From Deltaproteobacteria bacterium (GTDB lineage: Bacteria > Desulfobacterota > Desulfobacteria > Desulfobacterales > JAABPS01), in NCBI GenBank assembly GCA_019309685.1, contig JAFDFT010000002.1:1-38734 (forward strand): a stretch of DNA of 38,734 bases, read 5' to 3'. Positions 23,177 through 30,936 of the stretch are shown one piece after another. The translations under genes and the position numbers were made by a program. The notes under the pieces are model-generated. The model searched no databases. It was given only the letters and a program-made list of their open reading frames with translations, and was not told where the DNA came from. Each line of letters opens with the position of its first letter. Positions within the stretch are counted from its first letter, which is position 1.

Positions 23177-23292
23177 GATAGTTGGTAATGAGATTCGTTG
23201 AGTCACCGTTTTTGAATAAGATTTGAGTAAATCATTGGGCAAAAGTATATGGTGTTAAATGCTTCGGAAAAGGCTCAATAAAATCATCATGA

Positions 23293-23601
23293 ATGACTCA
23301 TAGATCTGTTTCAGCAAATGCTTTTATTGATCCGATCAGCGTGTTCAAGATAATACAGGATTTTTACCTTTTGAACAACAGAGGTGATGTTCTTGGAGCA
23401 TACTACACGGAGAACATAACGGAGACGTCACTGAATATGCGAGAAAATGTGCCCCATTTAACCGATTTTCATGCGGGTATGTGGGAAGGAATCGTCAGAA
23501 TGTATACGGACAAATATATCTTCAAAGGTGTTGAGGTGCTGAAAAGAAAAGAGGAGGGAGAACCTTATTCCGTATATCTTGTTAGCTATCAGAAAAGATA
23601 A
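23293..23601 (+). CDS. Hypothetical protein, 102 residues
   Basis: ATG at 23293 opens 102 residues: a helical start (FIDPISVFKIIQDFYLL), a NNRGDVLGAYYTENITE segment, a helix HAGMWEGIVRMYTDKY and two strands ending EGEPYSVYLVSYQKR. The end (G-x-x-x-G-I-V-x-x-Y then a strand pair) faintly resembles the C-terminal part of V4R-like or DUF2378 domains; I would not assign a function. There is no good ribosome-binding site. It is in the same reading frame as the next gene, separated only by the TAA at 23599-23601 and 12 bases, so the two may once have been one gene. No signal peptide. Confidence 0.6.
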   Translation: MTHRSVSANAFIDPISVFKIIQDFYLLNNRGDVLGAYYTENITETSLNMRENVPHLTDFHAGMWEGIVRMYTDKYIFKGVEVLKRKEEGEPYSVYLVSYQKR

Positions 23602-23613
23602 TATCAGATTATC

Positions 23614-24162
23614 GTGAGACATGTAAAAGGATCTATGTTCATAGAAATTGTAAAAGGAATTAAATCCGATAAAAGCGGCGCTTACGACAATTTGCTTACA
23701 GAAGAAGATAAAAACCTACTTTCCAAGACTATTCTCTTAGGAAGTTGGTATCCGTATGATGTTTATAAAAGATGCTTTAATGCCCTTGCACAAGTAATTG
23801 CAAAGGGCGACATGGAGATTTGTAAACAATGGGGTCATGCACAAGGTGAAGGAATGATAAAAAGCGTTTACAAATCCGTGTTAAAGGAAAAAAATTATAA
23901 AACCGCTATGGAAAAGTTCATATCATTGTTCAAGCTAATGTATGACTTTGGTGAACTCTCTGTAAGTTTTATTTCAGATAATGAAATGGAAGTCGCGTAT
24001 AAAGATTTTGACCCGGATTTCCAGGTTTCCTATATTGTCGCCCAAGGATGGGTGGAGAAAATCCTCGAAATATGCGGATGTAAAGATGTAAAATCGAAAT
24101 TTCTGGTAAAATCCTGGGAAGGAGCCGGAGCTACAGCGCTACATTTTTCGTGGACGTCATGA
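23614..24162 (+). CDS. DUF2378 (TIGR02265)-like protein
   Basis: 182 residues from GTG at 23614 (the internal ATG at 23635 would trim seven). The order VKGSMFIEIV, a helix with LTEEDKNLL, GSWYPYDVYKRCFNALAQVI, a helix ending QWGHAQGEGMIKSVYKSVL, LMYDFGELSVSFISDNEMEV, IVAQGWVEKILEICGCKDVK and a last strand TALHFSW follows the pattern of the myxobacterial DUF2378 family, whose function is unknown. The assignment is from memory of the pattern and is moderate. No ribosome-binding site is obvious, which fits translational coupling to the 102-residue gene before it. It is the last gene of the signalling island; a tRNA follows. Confidence 0.7.
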   Translation: MRHVKGSMFIEIVKGIKSDKSGAYDNLLTEEDKNLLSKTILLGSWYPYDVYKRCFNALAQVIAKGDMEICKQWGHAQGEGMIKSVYKSVLKEKNYKTAMEKFISLFKLMYDFGELSVSFISDNEMEVAYKDFDPDFQVSYIVAQGWVEKILEICGCKDVKSKFLVKSWEGAGATALHFSWTS

Positions 24163-24298
24163 TTTTCTATCCTTTTGTTACCGTATCATGATTATGTCTC
24201 CATGAGTTTCTCATCATGATGATATTCCTTTTAAATTCCAAATCCACTGTTTAATTATCACATCACAGCCTTTTCTTTATATAAAATACCGAAAATTA

Positions 24299-24325
24299 TT
24301 GACAAGCCTATAATTTTAGCATAAT
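24299..24325 (+). promoter_or_regulatory. Promoter of the tRNA-Gly gene
   Basis: A perfect TTGACA (24299-24304) is followed after 15 bases by CATAAT (24320-24325); the spacing is slightly short. The expected start is near 24333, eight bases before the tRNA. The upstream gap 24163-24298 holds a CATCATGATG palindrome and nothing else I can name. Confidence 0.5.
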
Positions 24326-24340
24326 TAAGTGTGTCTCGAA

Positions 24341-24416
24341 GCGGGCATAGCTCAGCTGGTAGAGTACAAGCTTCCCAAGCTTGGTGTCGCGAGTTCGAAT
24401 CTCGTTGCCCGCTCCA
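24341..24416 (+). tRNA. tRNA-Gly (anticodon CCC)
   Basis: A complete cloverleaf: acceptor GCGGGCA/TGCCCGC, D arm GCTC/GAGT, anticodon stem CAAGC/GCTTG around the loop TTCCCAA (anticodon CCC, codon GGG), T arm GCGAG-TTCGAAT-CTCGT, discriminator T and an encoded CCA end. It stands alone upstream of rimP. No integrase or attachment-site duplication is visible nearby. Confidence 0.96.
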
Positions 24417-24563
24417 AGAAAAGCCCGGTTTTTCGTTAAAAAAAGGGTGGTTAGGGTAGTTCGTTATGTATGCGTGGGGTGGAGATAATTTATTTCTATG
24501 GTTATTTGCATGAATTGATAATTTAAACCACTTGAAGTGAATCTATCCGAATAATGATGGGAA

Positions 24564-24592
24564 GCGGGCGACAGCCCGTTTTTTGTTTTTTT
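24564..24592 (+). terminator. Intrinsic terminator between tRNA-Gly and rimP
   Basis: CGGGC (24565-24569), loop GACA, GCCCG (24574-24578), then TTTTTTGTTTTTTT. It ends only 17 bases before the rimP start codon, so transcripts that begin at the tRNA promoter must read through it to express rimP-nusA-infB. No convincing promoter lies between tRNA and terminator. Confidence 0.75.
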
Positions 24593-24609
24593 AAGGGCGG
24601 TTTTGAGCA

Positions 24610-25137
24610 ATGGGTTATGAGAAGCGCAAAAGAGGCAAAGCATTTAATGCGGCGACCATCGAGCTTCAGGAAGATCAAAGAAAAAGCGATAAGGAAATCG
24701 CTTCTATCGCTTATGAGCTTATAGAGCCGTTGTGCGATGCAGAAGGAATTGAGCTGGTTCATATTGAATACCAGCGGGAAGCGGGTGGTCGAATACTCAG
24801 AATTTATATTGATAAGCCGGGAGGCGTGACACTGAATGATTGCACGGCTATAAGCCGCCAGGCCGGAGATATTTTAGATGTAGGTTTTGAAAATGATGAG
24901 CCTTATAACCTGGAAGTATCGTCGCCGGGTTTAGATCGGCCCCTGGTAAAGCTAAAGGATTTTGAAAGGTTTAAAGAAAAGCGGGTTAAAATAAGGACGG
25001 ATAAGCCGTTAAGTGGGCAAAAAAATTTTAAGGGGACTCTTTTGGGGGTATCCAATGAAGATGTATCTGTATCGATTGATAATAAAATAATGAATATTCC
25101 CTTTAAGGAGATAATAAAAGCGCGACTTGTCAGCTAA
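24610..25137 (+). CDS. rimP: Ribosome maturation factor RimP
   Basis: 175 residues. The family signature is complete: IEPLCDAEGIELVHIEYQ, RILRIYIDKPGGVTLNDC, and the YNLEVSSPGLDRPL motif, followed by an SH3-like C-terminal domain with FKGTLLGV. RimP helps assembly of the 30S subunit. The N-terminus is about 20 residues longer than in E. coli (basic, MGYEKRKRGKAFNAA), and no other in-frame start exists before the conserved part. AAGGGCGG lies between the terminator T-run and the ATG. First gene of the nusA-infB operon, 68 bases before nusA. Confidence 0.95.
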   Translation: MGYEKRKRGKAFNAATIELQEDQRKSDKEIASIAYELIEPLCDAEGIELVHIEYQREAGGRILRIYIDKPGGVTLNDCTAISRQAGDILDVGFENDEPYNLEVSSPGLDRPLVKLKDFERFKEKRVKIRTDKPLSGQKNFKGTLLGVSNEDVSVSIDNKIMNIPFKEIIKARLVS

Positions 25138-25161
25138 CGCTGCAAGAAGGAAAAACAACAT

Positions 25162-25173
25162 ATTAACGTTAAT
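25162..25173 (+). promoter_or_regulatory. 12-base palindrome upstream of nusA
   Basis: ATTAACGTTAAT is a perfect palindrome in the short rimP-nusA gap, 32 bases before the nusA start. It could be an operator or chance in AT-rich DNA. Confidence 0.2.
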
Positions 25174-25205
25174 AAGTATTATTCGATATATCACGGAGAA
25201 AACGG

Positions 25206-26618
25206 ATGTTAATGTCAGATATCAAACGTGTCGTTGAGCAGGTCAGTAAGGATAGAGGCATTGAGCGTGAAGTCCTTATCAAGGCACTTGAAGAGGCCCT
25301 AAAATCTGCTGCTCGCAAGAAGTTTGGGAGCAAAATAGATATTGAAATTCAATACAATGAAGAAACGGGCGAAATCGAAGTCTTCCAGTTCAAAGACGTT
25401 GCGGAAGAAGTTACTGAGCCAGACCTGGAGATCAGTCTTGAGGAAGGCCGAAAGCTGGACCCGGAGTGCGAAGTTGGTGATAGTTTAGGCACAAAGATGG
25501 ATACGACAACTTTCGGTCGAATAGCTGCGCAATCCGCTAAGCAGGTGATCATTCAAAAGATGAAAGATGCCGAGCGTGATGCGGTATTTTTAAATTTTAT
25601 TGAAAGAAAGGGCGAAGTTGTAAACGGAATTGTTCAGCGGGTTGATCGCGGAGATATTATCATCAATCTTGGGAGTACCGAAGGCGTTATTCATTATCGT
25701 GAATTGCTGCCGCGGGAGACGTATCGGCGTGGTGATCGTATCCGTGCATATATTGTCGATGTCCGTCATGAAACGCGTGGCCCCCAGGTTATTCTTTCAA
25801 GGACGCATCCGGATTTTCTAATAAATCTATTTAAAACTGAAGTGCCGGAAATTAGTGAAGGCATTGTGAAAATTCTTGGAGCATCCCGTGAACCGGGTAT
25901 TCGCTCAAAAATTGCTGTATCGTCCGATGACACGGATATTGATCCTGTCGGGGCTTGTGTCGGGATGAAAGGAAGCCGGGTTCAAAATGTTGTACAGGAG
26001 CTTCGGGGTGAAAAAATTGATATTATTTCCTGGCATATAGATCCCGCAAAGTTTGTATGCAACGCTTTGGCGCCGGCTGAAATATCCAGAGTCGTTATTG
26101 ATGAAGAAAATCAGGCAATGGAAGTGATTGTGCCGGATGAATTTCTATCCATTGCCATAGGCAAACGCGGGCAGAATGTAAGGCTGGCTTCTAAATTAAC
26201 CGGGTGGCATTTGGATGTGAAAAGCGATGAGCAATATACAGAGGCCATGAAAAGCGGCTATGAGTCCTTGTTAAATTTGCCGGGTGTTGGGAAAAGCATG
26301 GCCGATGCACTGTATGAAAAGGGTTTTTTCTCGGTTGAAGAGATCAGCACTGCTTCAGTAGAAGACCTGCTTCAAGTCAAAGGTGTCGGTGAAGGAACTG
26401 CTGAAAAATTGATTGAGATGGCTACTGATATCACCTCAAGCAATGACGGTCGCGCAAGCGAAGACAGTGTCGATAAAACCGACCAAGGTGATGATGAAGA
26501 TCCGATAGGTCAAAATAGTGAGGTGGAAGGATCCGAACAGGAACATTTAAACGAAGAACGTCTGAATGAATCAGATTCCGGTGAAAAAGATTCCTCGTCA
26601 GAGGGTTCTGAAGAATAA
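25206..26618 (+). CDS. nusA: Transcription termination/antitermination protein NusA
   Basis: 470 residues. N-terminal RNA-polymerase-binding domain (about 1-130, with ALEEALKSAARKKFG), S1 domain (about 135-200, VNGIVQRVDRGDIIINLGSTEGVI), KH1 and KH2 (about 205-345, GACVGMKGSRVQNVVQELRGEKIDI, and IAIGKRGQNVRLASKLTGWHLDV, both split here from longer stretches), then one helix-hairpin-helix repeat region (LLNLPGVGKSMADALYEKGF, VKGVGEGTAEKLIEMA) and a very acidic 60-residue tail. The helix-hairpin-helix plus acidic tail replaces the two acidic repeats of E. coli NusA. NusA controls pausing, termination and rRNA antitermination. CGGAG seven bases before the ATG supports the start; an ATG at 25212 is the alternative. 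Confidence 0.96.
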   Translation: MLMSDIKRVVEQVSKDRGIEREVLIKALEEALKSAARKKFGSKIDIEIQYNEETGEIEVFQFKDVAEEVTEPDLEISLEEGRKLDPECEVGDSLGTKMDTTTFGRIAAQSAKQVIIQKMKDAERDAVFLNFIERKGEVVNGIVQRVDRGDIIINLGSTEGVIHYRELLPRETYRRGDRIRAYIVDVRHETRGPQVILSRTHPDFLINLFKTEVPEISEGIVKILGASREPGIRSKIAVSSDDTDIDPVGACVGMKGSRVQNVVQELRGEKIDIISWHIDPAKFVCNALAPAEISRVVIDEENQAMEVIVPDEFLSIAIGKRGQNVRLASKLTGWHLDVKSDEQYTEAMKSGYESLLNLPGVGKSMADALYEKGFFSVEEISTASVEDLLQVKGVGEGTAEKLIEMATDITSSNDGRASEDSVDKTDQGDDEDPIGQNSEVEGSEQEHLNEERLNESDSGEKDSSSEGSEE

Positions 26619-26706
26619 AAATATAGCGATACATATTCTATAAAAAAAGAACGCCGGGCAAATAATAACCTTGAAAGGTTTTCAATAAGCGGACTTAGGA
26701 GGATGG

Positions 26707-29313
26707 ATGGCTAAGATCAGAGTGTATGAATTGGCCAGGGATCTTAACCTGACAAATCAGGATCTTGTGGATAAGATTTCAGACTTGGGCATTGAAGTGA
26801 GCAGCCATATGAGTTCTTTGGATGATGAGGCAGTTGCGTCCATCAAAGCCGGCATCTTTGGCAAAAAGAAAGAAAAGCTTGACGAAGTTAGAATAAAACC
26901 CACCGTTATTCGGAGGCGCAAAAAAGCTAAGGCCAAAAAACCCGATGTTGAGGAAGTGGACGTTGAGGCCGAAATTTCCGCTGCAACGGATGTGGAGCCT
27001 GAAGAGGAAATCGTTGCGGAACAGCAAGAAGCTATACAGCAAATAGAGGAACCTGCAGAAAAGGAAACTGCTGCGAAAAAAACTAAAGAAAAGACAGAAG
27101 TCAAGGATGATAAGAAGAAAGGTAAAAAAGACGCGGCCGCAAGCAAAAAGACTGCATTAAAACCCAAAAAGAAAGCGGCTAAGCCCAAAAAGAAAGAAGT
27201 AGCGGCAAAAATTATTAAGCTGCCGACAGTTCCTGTGCAGGAAAAACTGCTAAAGAAGAAAAAAGCAAAAACAGGTAAAGAGCAGGTATTAAAAATAAAA
27301 GAAGTTGAACCGGTCGTTCAGCCGCCGCCCTCGGATAAACTTGATAAAAAAGGAAAGAAGAAGGGCGCGAAAGTAAAGCCGGAAGAAGTAGAAAAGGTTG
27401 GGAAAGTATTCAAGAAAAAGAGCGGATTCAGGCGTAAATCCATTATTGAAGGGGAAGAACTTTACGACAGAGGAATACGCAGCAGAAAAGGCCGAAAGTC
27501 GGGGAAAGCCAAGGTAGCGACAGGTCAAAAAACGGAAATAACAACGTCCAAGGCAATTAAGAGAAGAATTAAAATTGACGAGTCCATTTTTCTTTCAGAG
27601 CTGGCGAAGAGGATGGGGATAAAAGCGGGCGAATTAATACAGTCATTAATGAATATGGGGGTTATGGCGACGGTTAACCAGGCTTTGGATTTTGATACGG
27701 CTGTTTTGGTTGCCGGAGAATTCAATTACGAACTGGAAAGGGCCGCCTTTGAAGAAGATCTGCTTATTAAAAAAGAAGAAGATGATCCGGGGAAAATGGT
27801 TGAGAGGCCTCCCGTTGTAACCATTATGGGCCATGTAGATCATGGAAAGACTTCCTTGCTTGACGTTATTCGTGAAACAAAAGTGGCGGATGGCGAATCC
27901 GGCGGCATTACACAGCATATCGGTGCTTACCATGTATCCACCTCTAAGGGTCAAATTGTATTTCTGGACACACCGGGACATGAGGCGTTTACTGCCATGC
28001 GATCAAGGGGATCAAAGATAACGGACCTTGTTGTTCTGGTAGTAGCTGCGGATGATGGTGTCATGCCTCAGACCACCGAAGCCATCAACCATTCAAGAGC
28101 GGCAGAGGTGCCAATTATCGTGGCAATAAATAAGATTGACAAAGATAACGCAGATCCTGAGCGGGTTCAGCGGGAGCTTTCGGACGCCGGACTGGTTTCC
28201 GAAGAATGGGGAGGAGACACCATTTTTGTCAAGGTTTCGGCGAAAAAGAATCAAGGCATAGATGAGCTTCTTGAGATGATTCTCTTGCAGGCTGAGGTTT
28301 TAGAGTTGAAGGCGAACCCGGAGAAGCCTGCTTCCGGACATGTGGTTGAAGCAAAACTCGATGCCGGAAAAGGTCCCGTTGCCACGGTACTGATTCAGGG
28401 AGGAACACTACACGTAAGCGATATGGTTGTTTGCGGAGTCCACTATGGAAAAGTGCGAACATTACTCGATGATATTGGCCGGGAAGTGAAAACGGCTGGT
28501 CCATCAATGCCTGTTGAGGTTGTTGGTATTTCAGGTGTGCCCATGGCGGGTGATGAGTTAATGGTTATTGCTGATGAAAAAAATGCACGGCAGGTAAGTC
28601 TGCATCGTTCCGAGAAGCAGAGATCGAAAGACCTGACCAGGCCCGGCAAAATCAGCCTTGAAAATCTTTATGAACATATTCAAGAAGGTGGTATCAAGGA
28701 ACTTAACCTGATCTTAAAGGCCGATGTGCATGGTTCGATTGAGGCCATAAACGATTCTTTGCAAAAGTTGTCAAATATTGAAGTAAAAATAAATATCGTT
28801 CATAGCGCTACAGGCACTATTACCGAATCAGATGTTTCTCTTGGGGCAGTATCCAATGCGATCATTGTTGGATTTAATGTACGGCCAAGTGCAAGAGTTC
28901 AGGATATGGCTGATGAAGAGAACGTGGATATGCGTTTTTACACGGTTATTTATGACCTGATAAAAGATTTGAAGGATTCAGTCCTTGGTATGATGGCGTC
29001 TACCTTTGAAGAAAGAATTCTTGGAAGGGCTGAAGTTCGTGAAGTCTTTCATGTTCCAAAGATAGGCGCGATCGCGGGAAGCTATGTTACGGATGGAAAG
29101 ATTGAAAGGGGAAGCCTGCTAAGACTTATCCGGGAAGGTGTTATTTTATATGAAGGCCGAAATTCTTCCCTGAGGCGTTTTAAGGACGATGCCAAGGAAG
29201 TACAAAGCGGTTATGAATGCGGCATCGGCATCGAAAATTATAATGATATCAAAGTTGGCGATACAATAGAATGCTATTATCTCGAGGAGATCAAACCGGT
29301 ACTTAAAGACTAG
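26707..29313 (+). CDS. infB: Translation initiation factor IF-2
   Basis: 868 residues. IF2_N module (1-50, RVYELARDLNLTNQDLVDKI), a long Lys/Glu/Ala-rich linker (about 55-285), a second IF2_N module (about 290-345, LSELAKRMGIKAGELIQSLM), the GTPase domain with GHVDHGKTS (about 376-384), DTPGHEAF, NKID and the SAK box, then domains II to IV that bind fMet-tRNA. IF-2 directs initiator tRNA to the 30S subunit and promotes subunit joining. TTAGGAGGATGG provides a strong ribosome-binding site. 88 bases after nusA, 14 before the DUF503 gene. Confidence 0.97.
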   Translation: MAKIRVYELARDLNLTNQDLVDKISDLGIEVSSHMSSLDDEAVASIKAGIFGKKKEKLDEVRIKPTVIRRRKKAKAKKPDVEEVDVEAEISAATDVEPEEEIVAEQQEAIQQIEEPAEKETAAKKTKEKTEVKDDKKKGKKDAAASKKTALKPKKKAAKPKKKEVAAKIIKLPTVPVQEKLLKKKKAKTGKEQVLKIKEVEPVVQPPPSDKLDKKGKKKGAKVKPEEVEKVGKVFKKKSGFRRKSIIEGEELYDRGIRSRKGRKSGKAKVATGQKTEITTSKAIKRRIKIDESIFLSELAKRMGIKAGELIQSLMNMGVMATVNQALDFDTAVLVAGEFNYELERAAFEEDLLIKKEEDDPGKMVERPPVVTIMGHVDHGKTSLLDVIRETKVADGESGGITQHIGAYHVSTSKGQIVFLDTPGHEAFTAMRSRGSKITDLVVLVVAADDGVMPQTTEAINHSRAAEVPIIVAINKIDKDNADPERVQRELSDAGLVSEEWGGDTIFVKVSAKKNQGIDELLEMILLQAEVLELKANPEKPASGHVVEAKLDAGKGPVATVLIQGGTLHVSDMVVCGVHYGKVRTLLDDIGREVKTAGPSMPVEVVGISGVPMAGDELMVIADEKNARQVSLHRSEKQRSKDLTRPGKISLENLYEHIQEGGIKELNLILKADVHGSIEAINDSLQKLSNIEVKINIVHSATGTITESDVSLGAVSNAIIVGFNVRPSARVQDMADEENVDMRFYTVIYDLIKDLKDSVLGMMASTFEERILGRAEVREVFHVPKIGAIAGSYVTDGKIERGSLLRLIREGVILYEGRNSSLRRFKDDAKEVQSGYECGIGIENYNDIKVGDTIECYYLEEIKPVLKD

Positions 29314-29327
29314 GAGCGTTACATCAG

Positions 29328-29615
29328 ATGGTTGTTGGCTGCGGTATTATTAGGATGAGGCTCCATGGCTGCCGATCTCTGAAAGGTAAGCGCAAAATTA
29401 TAAAGTCGATGATTGGCAGGATCCGTAATACTTTTAATGTATCCGTTGCGGAGATTGACTTAAATGATATGTATCAAAGTGCTGAGGTTGGTTTTGTGCT
29501 TGTTGGAAACAATAAAGCCGTTGTTAATTCGAAAGTAGATAAAGTATTAAACTTTGCTGAAGGTATGGGATTGGCGGAAATCGTTAACAGCGAAATAGAG
29601 ATTATTCAATTATGA
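29328..29615 (+). CDS. DUF503 family protein (YlxP-like)
   Basis: 95 residues, the family length, with the DUF503 pattern: short strand VGCGIIRMRLHGCRSLKGKR with KIIKSMIGRIRNTFNVSVAE, then L-N-D-M-Y-Q-S-A-E-V-G-F and a last strand AEIVNSEIEII. Proteins of this family sit between infB and rbfA in many bacteria and are thought to take part in ribosome maturation, but the precise role is unsettled. AGGAGCG lies upstream. Its stop overlaps the rbfA start (ATGA), so the two are translationally coupled. Confidence 0.9.
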   Translation: MVVGCGIIRMRLHGCRSLKGKRKIIKSMIGRIRNTFNVSVAEIDLNDMYQSAEVGFVLVGNNKAVVNSKVDKVLNFAEGMGLAEIVNSEIEIIQL

Positions 29616-29953
29616 AACCGTTTTCTCGAGCTGAAAGAGTAGGGGGCCTTTTGCATGAAGTGCTTTCAGAAGTATTAAAAAAAGAGATTGGAGACCCCCG
29701 TCTTGAGATGGTAACGATTACGGGTGTTAAAATGTCTGACGACCTGAAACAAGCTAAAATCTACTTTACCACGTCAGGCAACCTCAAAGCACGAAGCGGG
29801 GCTATCGACGGCTTTAACAGTGCTGTGGGATATCTGAAAAAAAAGCTCGGACGGCAGCTGGGATTGCGCTACATGCCGGCACTTAAATTTTATTATGATG
29901 AATCTTTAGATTATGGTGCACATATAGATCAAGTGCTAAAATCAATACAATAA
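29612..29953 (+). CDS. rbfA: Ribosome-binding factor A
   Basis: 113 residues, typical RbfA length. The KH-like fold is marked by RAERVGGLLHEVLSEVLKKEIGD-type N-terminus (split: RAERVGGLLHEVLSEVL, KKEIGDPR), VTITGVKMSDDLKQAKIYFT, LKKKLGRQLGLRYMPALKFYYDESL and the closing HIDQVLKSI. RbfA helps mature the 5' end of 16S rRNA and is important for cold growth. It starts inside the DUF503 stop codon (ATGA overlap) and ends two bases before nrnA. Confidence 0.96.
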   Translation: MKPFSRAERVGGLLHEVLSEVLKKEIGDPRLEMVTITGVKMSDDLKQAKIYFTTSGNLKARSGAIDGFNSAVGYLKKKLGRQLGLRYMPALKFYYDESLDYGAHIDQVLKSIQ

Positions 29954-29955
29954 TA

Positions 29956-30927
29956 ATGGATAAAATTATACAACACCTGCAACAGAGCGGCCCTATTCTG
30001 ATTGCCTCTCATATCAATCCAGATGGAGATGCCATCGGGTCTTCATTGGCCATAGGACTTGCACTTGAGTCGCTCGGTAAACATGTGACATTTTATACTG
30101 AAAGTCCCATTCCGGCTGTGTACAGATTTCTGCCTGAATCGGATCGTATGGTGGAAGAAATAAATGCTGAAAACCAGTTTCAAACAGCAATAATTCTTGA
30201 CTGCGGTGATATTTACAGGGTTGGAGATGCCGCTTCGATTATCGAAAAAATTCCAACGGTCATAAACATTGATCATCATATTACCAATACCAAATTTGGC
30301 AATTATTCTTTGATCGATACAACTGCGTGCGCAACTGCTGAAATCGTTTACCGTTTGATTAAAAAGATGAATGTGCCGATAAACAACGTTATCGCCATTT
30401 CAATATACACGGGAATTATGACAGACACCGGTTCTTTTCGGTTTTCAAATACAAACAAAGATTCTTTCGCGATTTGTGAAGAGATGATCGCTTTAGGGGC
30501 AGATCCATATCTTGTTGCTCAATATGTTTACGGTACCTATTCTTTAGGACGCATCAAGTTGTTAAACAGGGCCATTGACTCCATTGAAATTTCTAAGAAT
30601 GGCAAATTGTCTGTTATGACGGTTACTGAAGAAATGTTTGATGAAACAAACACAAAACCTGATGATGTTGATGGATTCATAAACTATGCAAAAGGGATTG
30701 AGGATGTAAAGATAGCGGCCCTGATACTTGAACAACACAAGAATAACGGGAACAAAGGTACCAGTAAAACGTATCATGTCAGCCTTCGTTCAGATGAAAC
30801 GGTTGATGTGGGTGAAATTGCTACTTTTTATGGAGGTGGGGGTCATTCTACGGCAGCGGGATTCAGTATCGAATCACCTCTTGCCGGGATAAAGTCAAAA
30901 ATATTTAATTTGGCGAATAAGCTATGA
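29956..30927 (+). CDS. nrnA: DHH phosphoesterase NrnA (oligoribonuclease / pAp phosphatase)
   Basis: 323 residues with the DHH-DHHA1 architecture: ASHINPDGDAIGSSLAIGLAL motif I (split: ASHINPDGDAIGSS), ILDCGDIYRVG, NIDHHITNTKFG with the DHH triad at about 106-108, TGIMTDTGSFRFSNT, and the C-terminal GGGGHSTAAGFSIES substrate loop. NrnA degrades 2-5 nucleotide RNAs and removes the 3' phosphate of pAp in species lacking Orn. It lies between rbfA and truB, as in many Firmicutes and Desulfobacterota. The start follows the rbfA stop by two bases with no own ribosome-binding site, so coupling is likely. Confidence 0.94.
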   Translation: MDKIIQHLQQSGPILIASHINPDGDAIGSSLAIGLALESLGKHVTFYTESPIPAVYRFLPESDRMVEEINAENQFQTAIILDCGDIYRVGDAASIIEKIPTVINIDHHITNTKFGNYSLIDTTACATAEIVYRLIKKMNVPINNVIAISIYTGIMTDTGSFRFSNTNKDSFAICEEMIALGADPYLVAQYVYGTYSLGRIKLLNRAIDSIEISKNGKLSVMTVTEEMFDETNTKPDDVDGFINYAKGIEDVKIAALILEQHKNNGNKGTSKTYHVSLRSDETVDVGEIATFYGGGGHSTAAGFSIESPLAGIKSKIFNLANKL

Positions 30928-30936
30928 CCTTGATGT

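Noticed and set aside
24163..24298. CATCATGATG palindrome as an operator
   Set aside because: Short, in AT-rich sequence and without a second site; could be chance.
24341..24416. tRNA-Gly as an integration site of a mobile island
   Set aside because: No integrase, no repeated tRNA 3' end and only housekeeping genes follow.
26757..27188. 143-codon minus-strand reading frame opposite infB
   Set aside because: It mirrors the Lys/Glu-rich linker codons of IF-2 and is a shadow frame.
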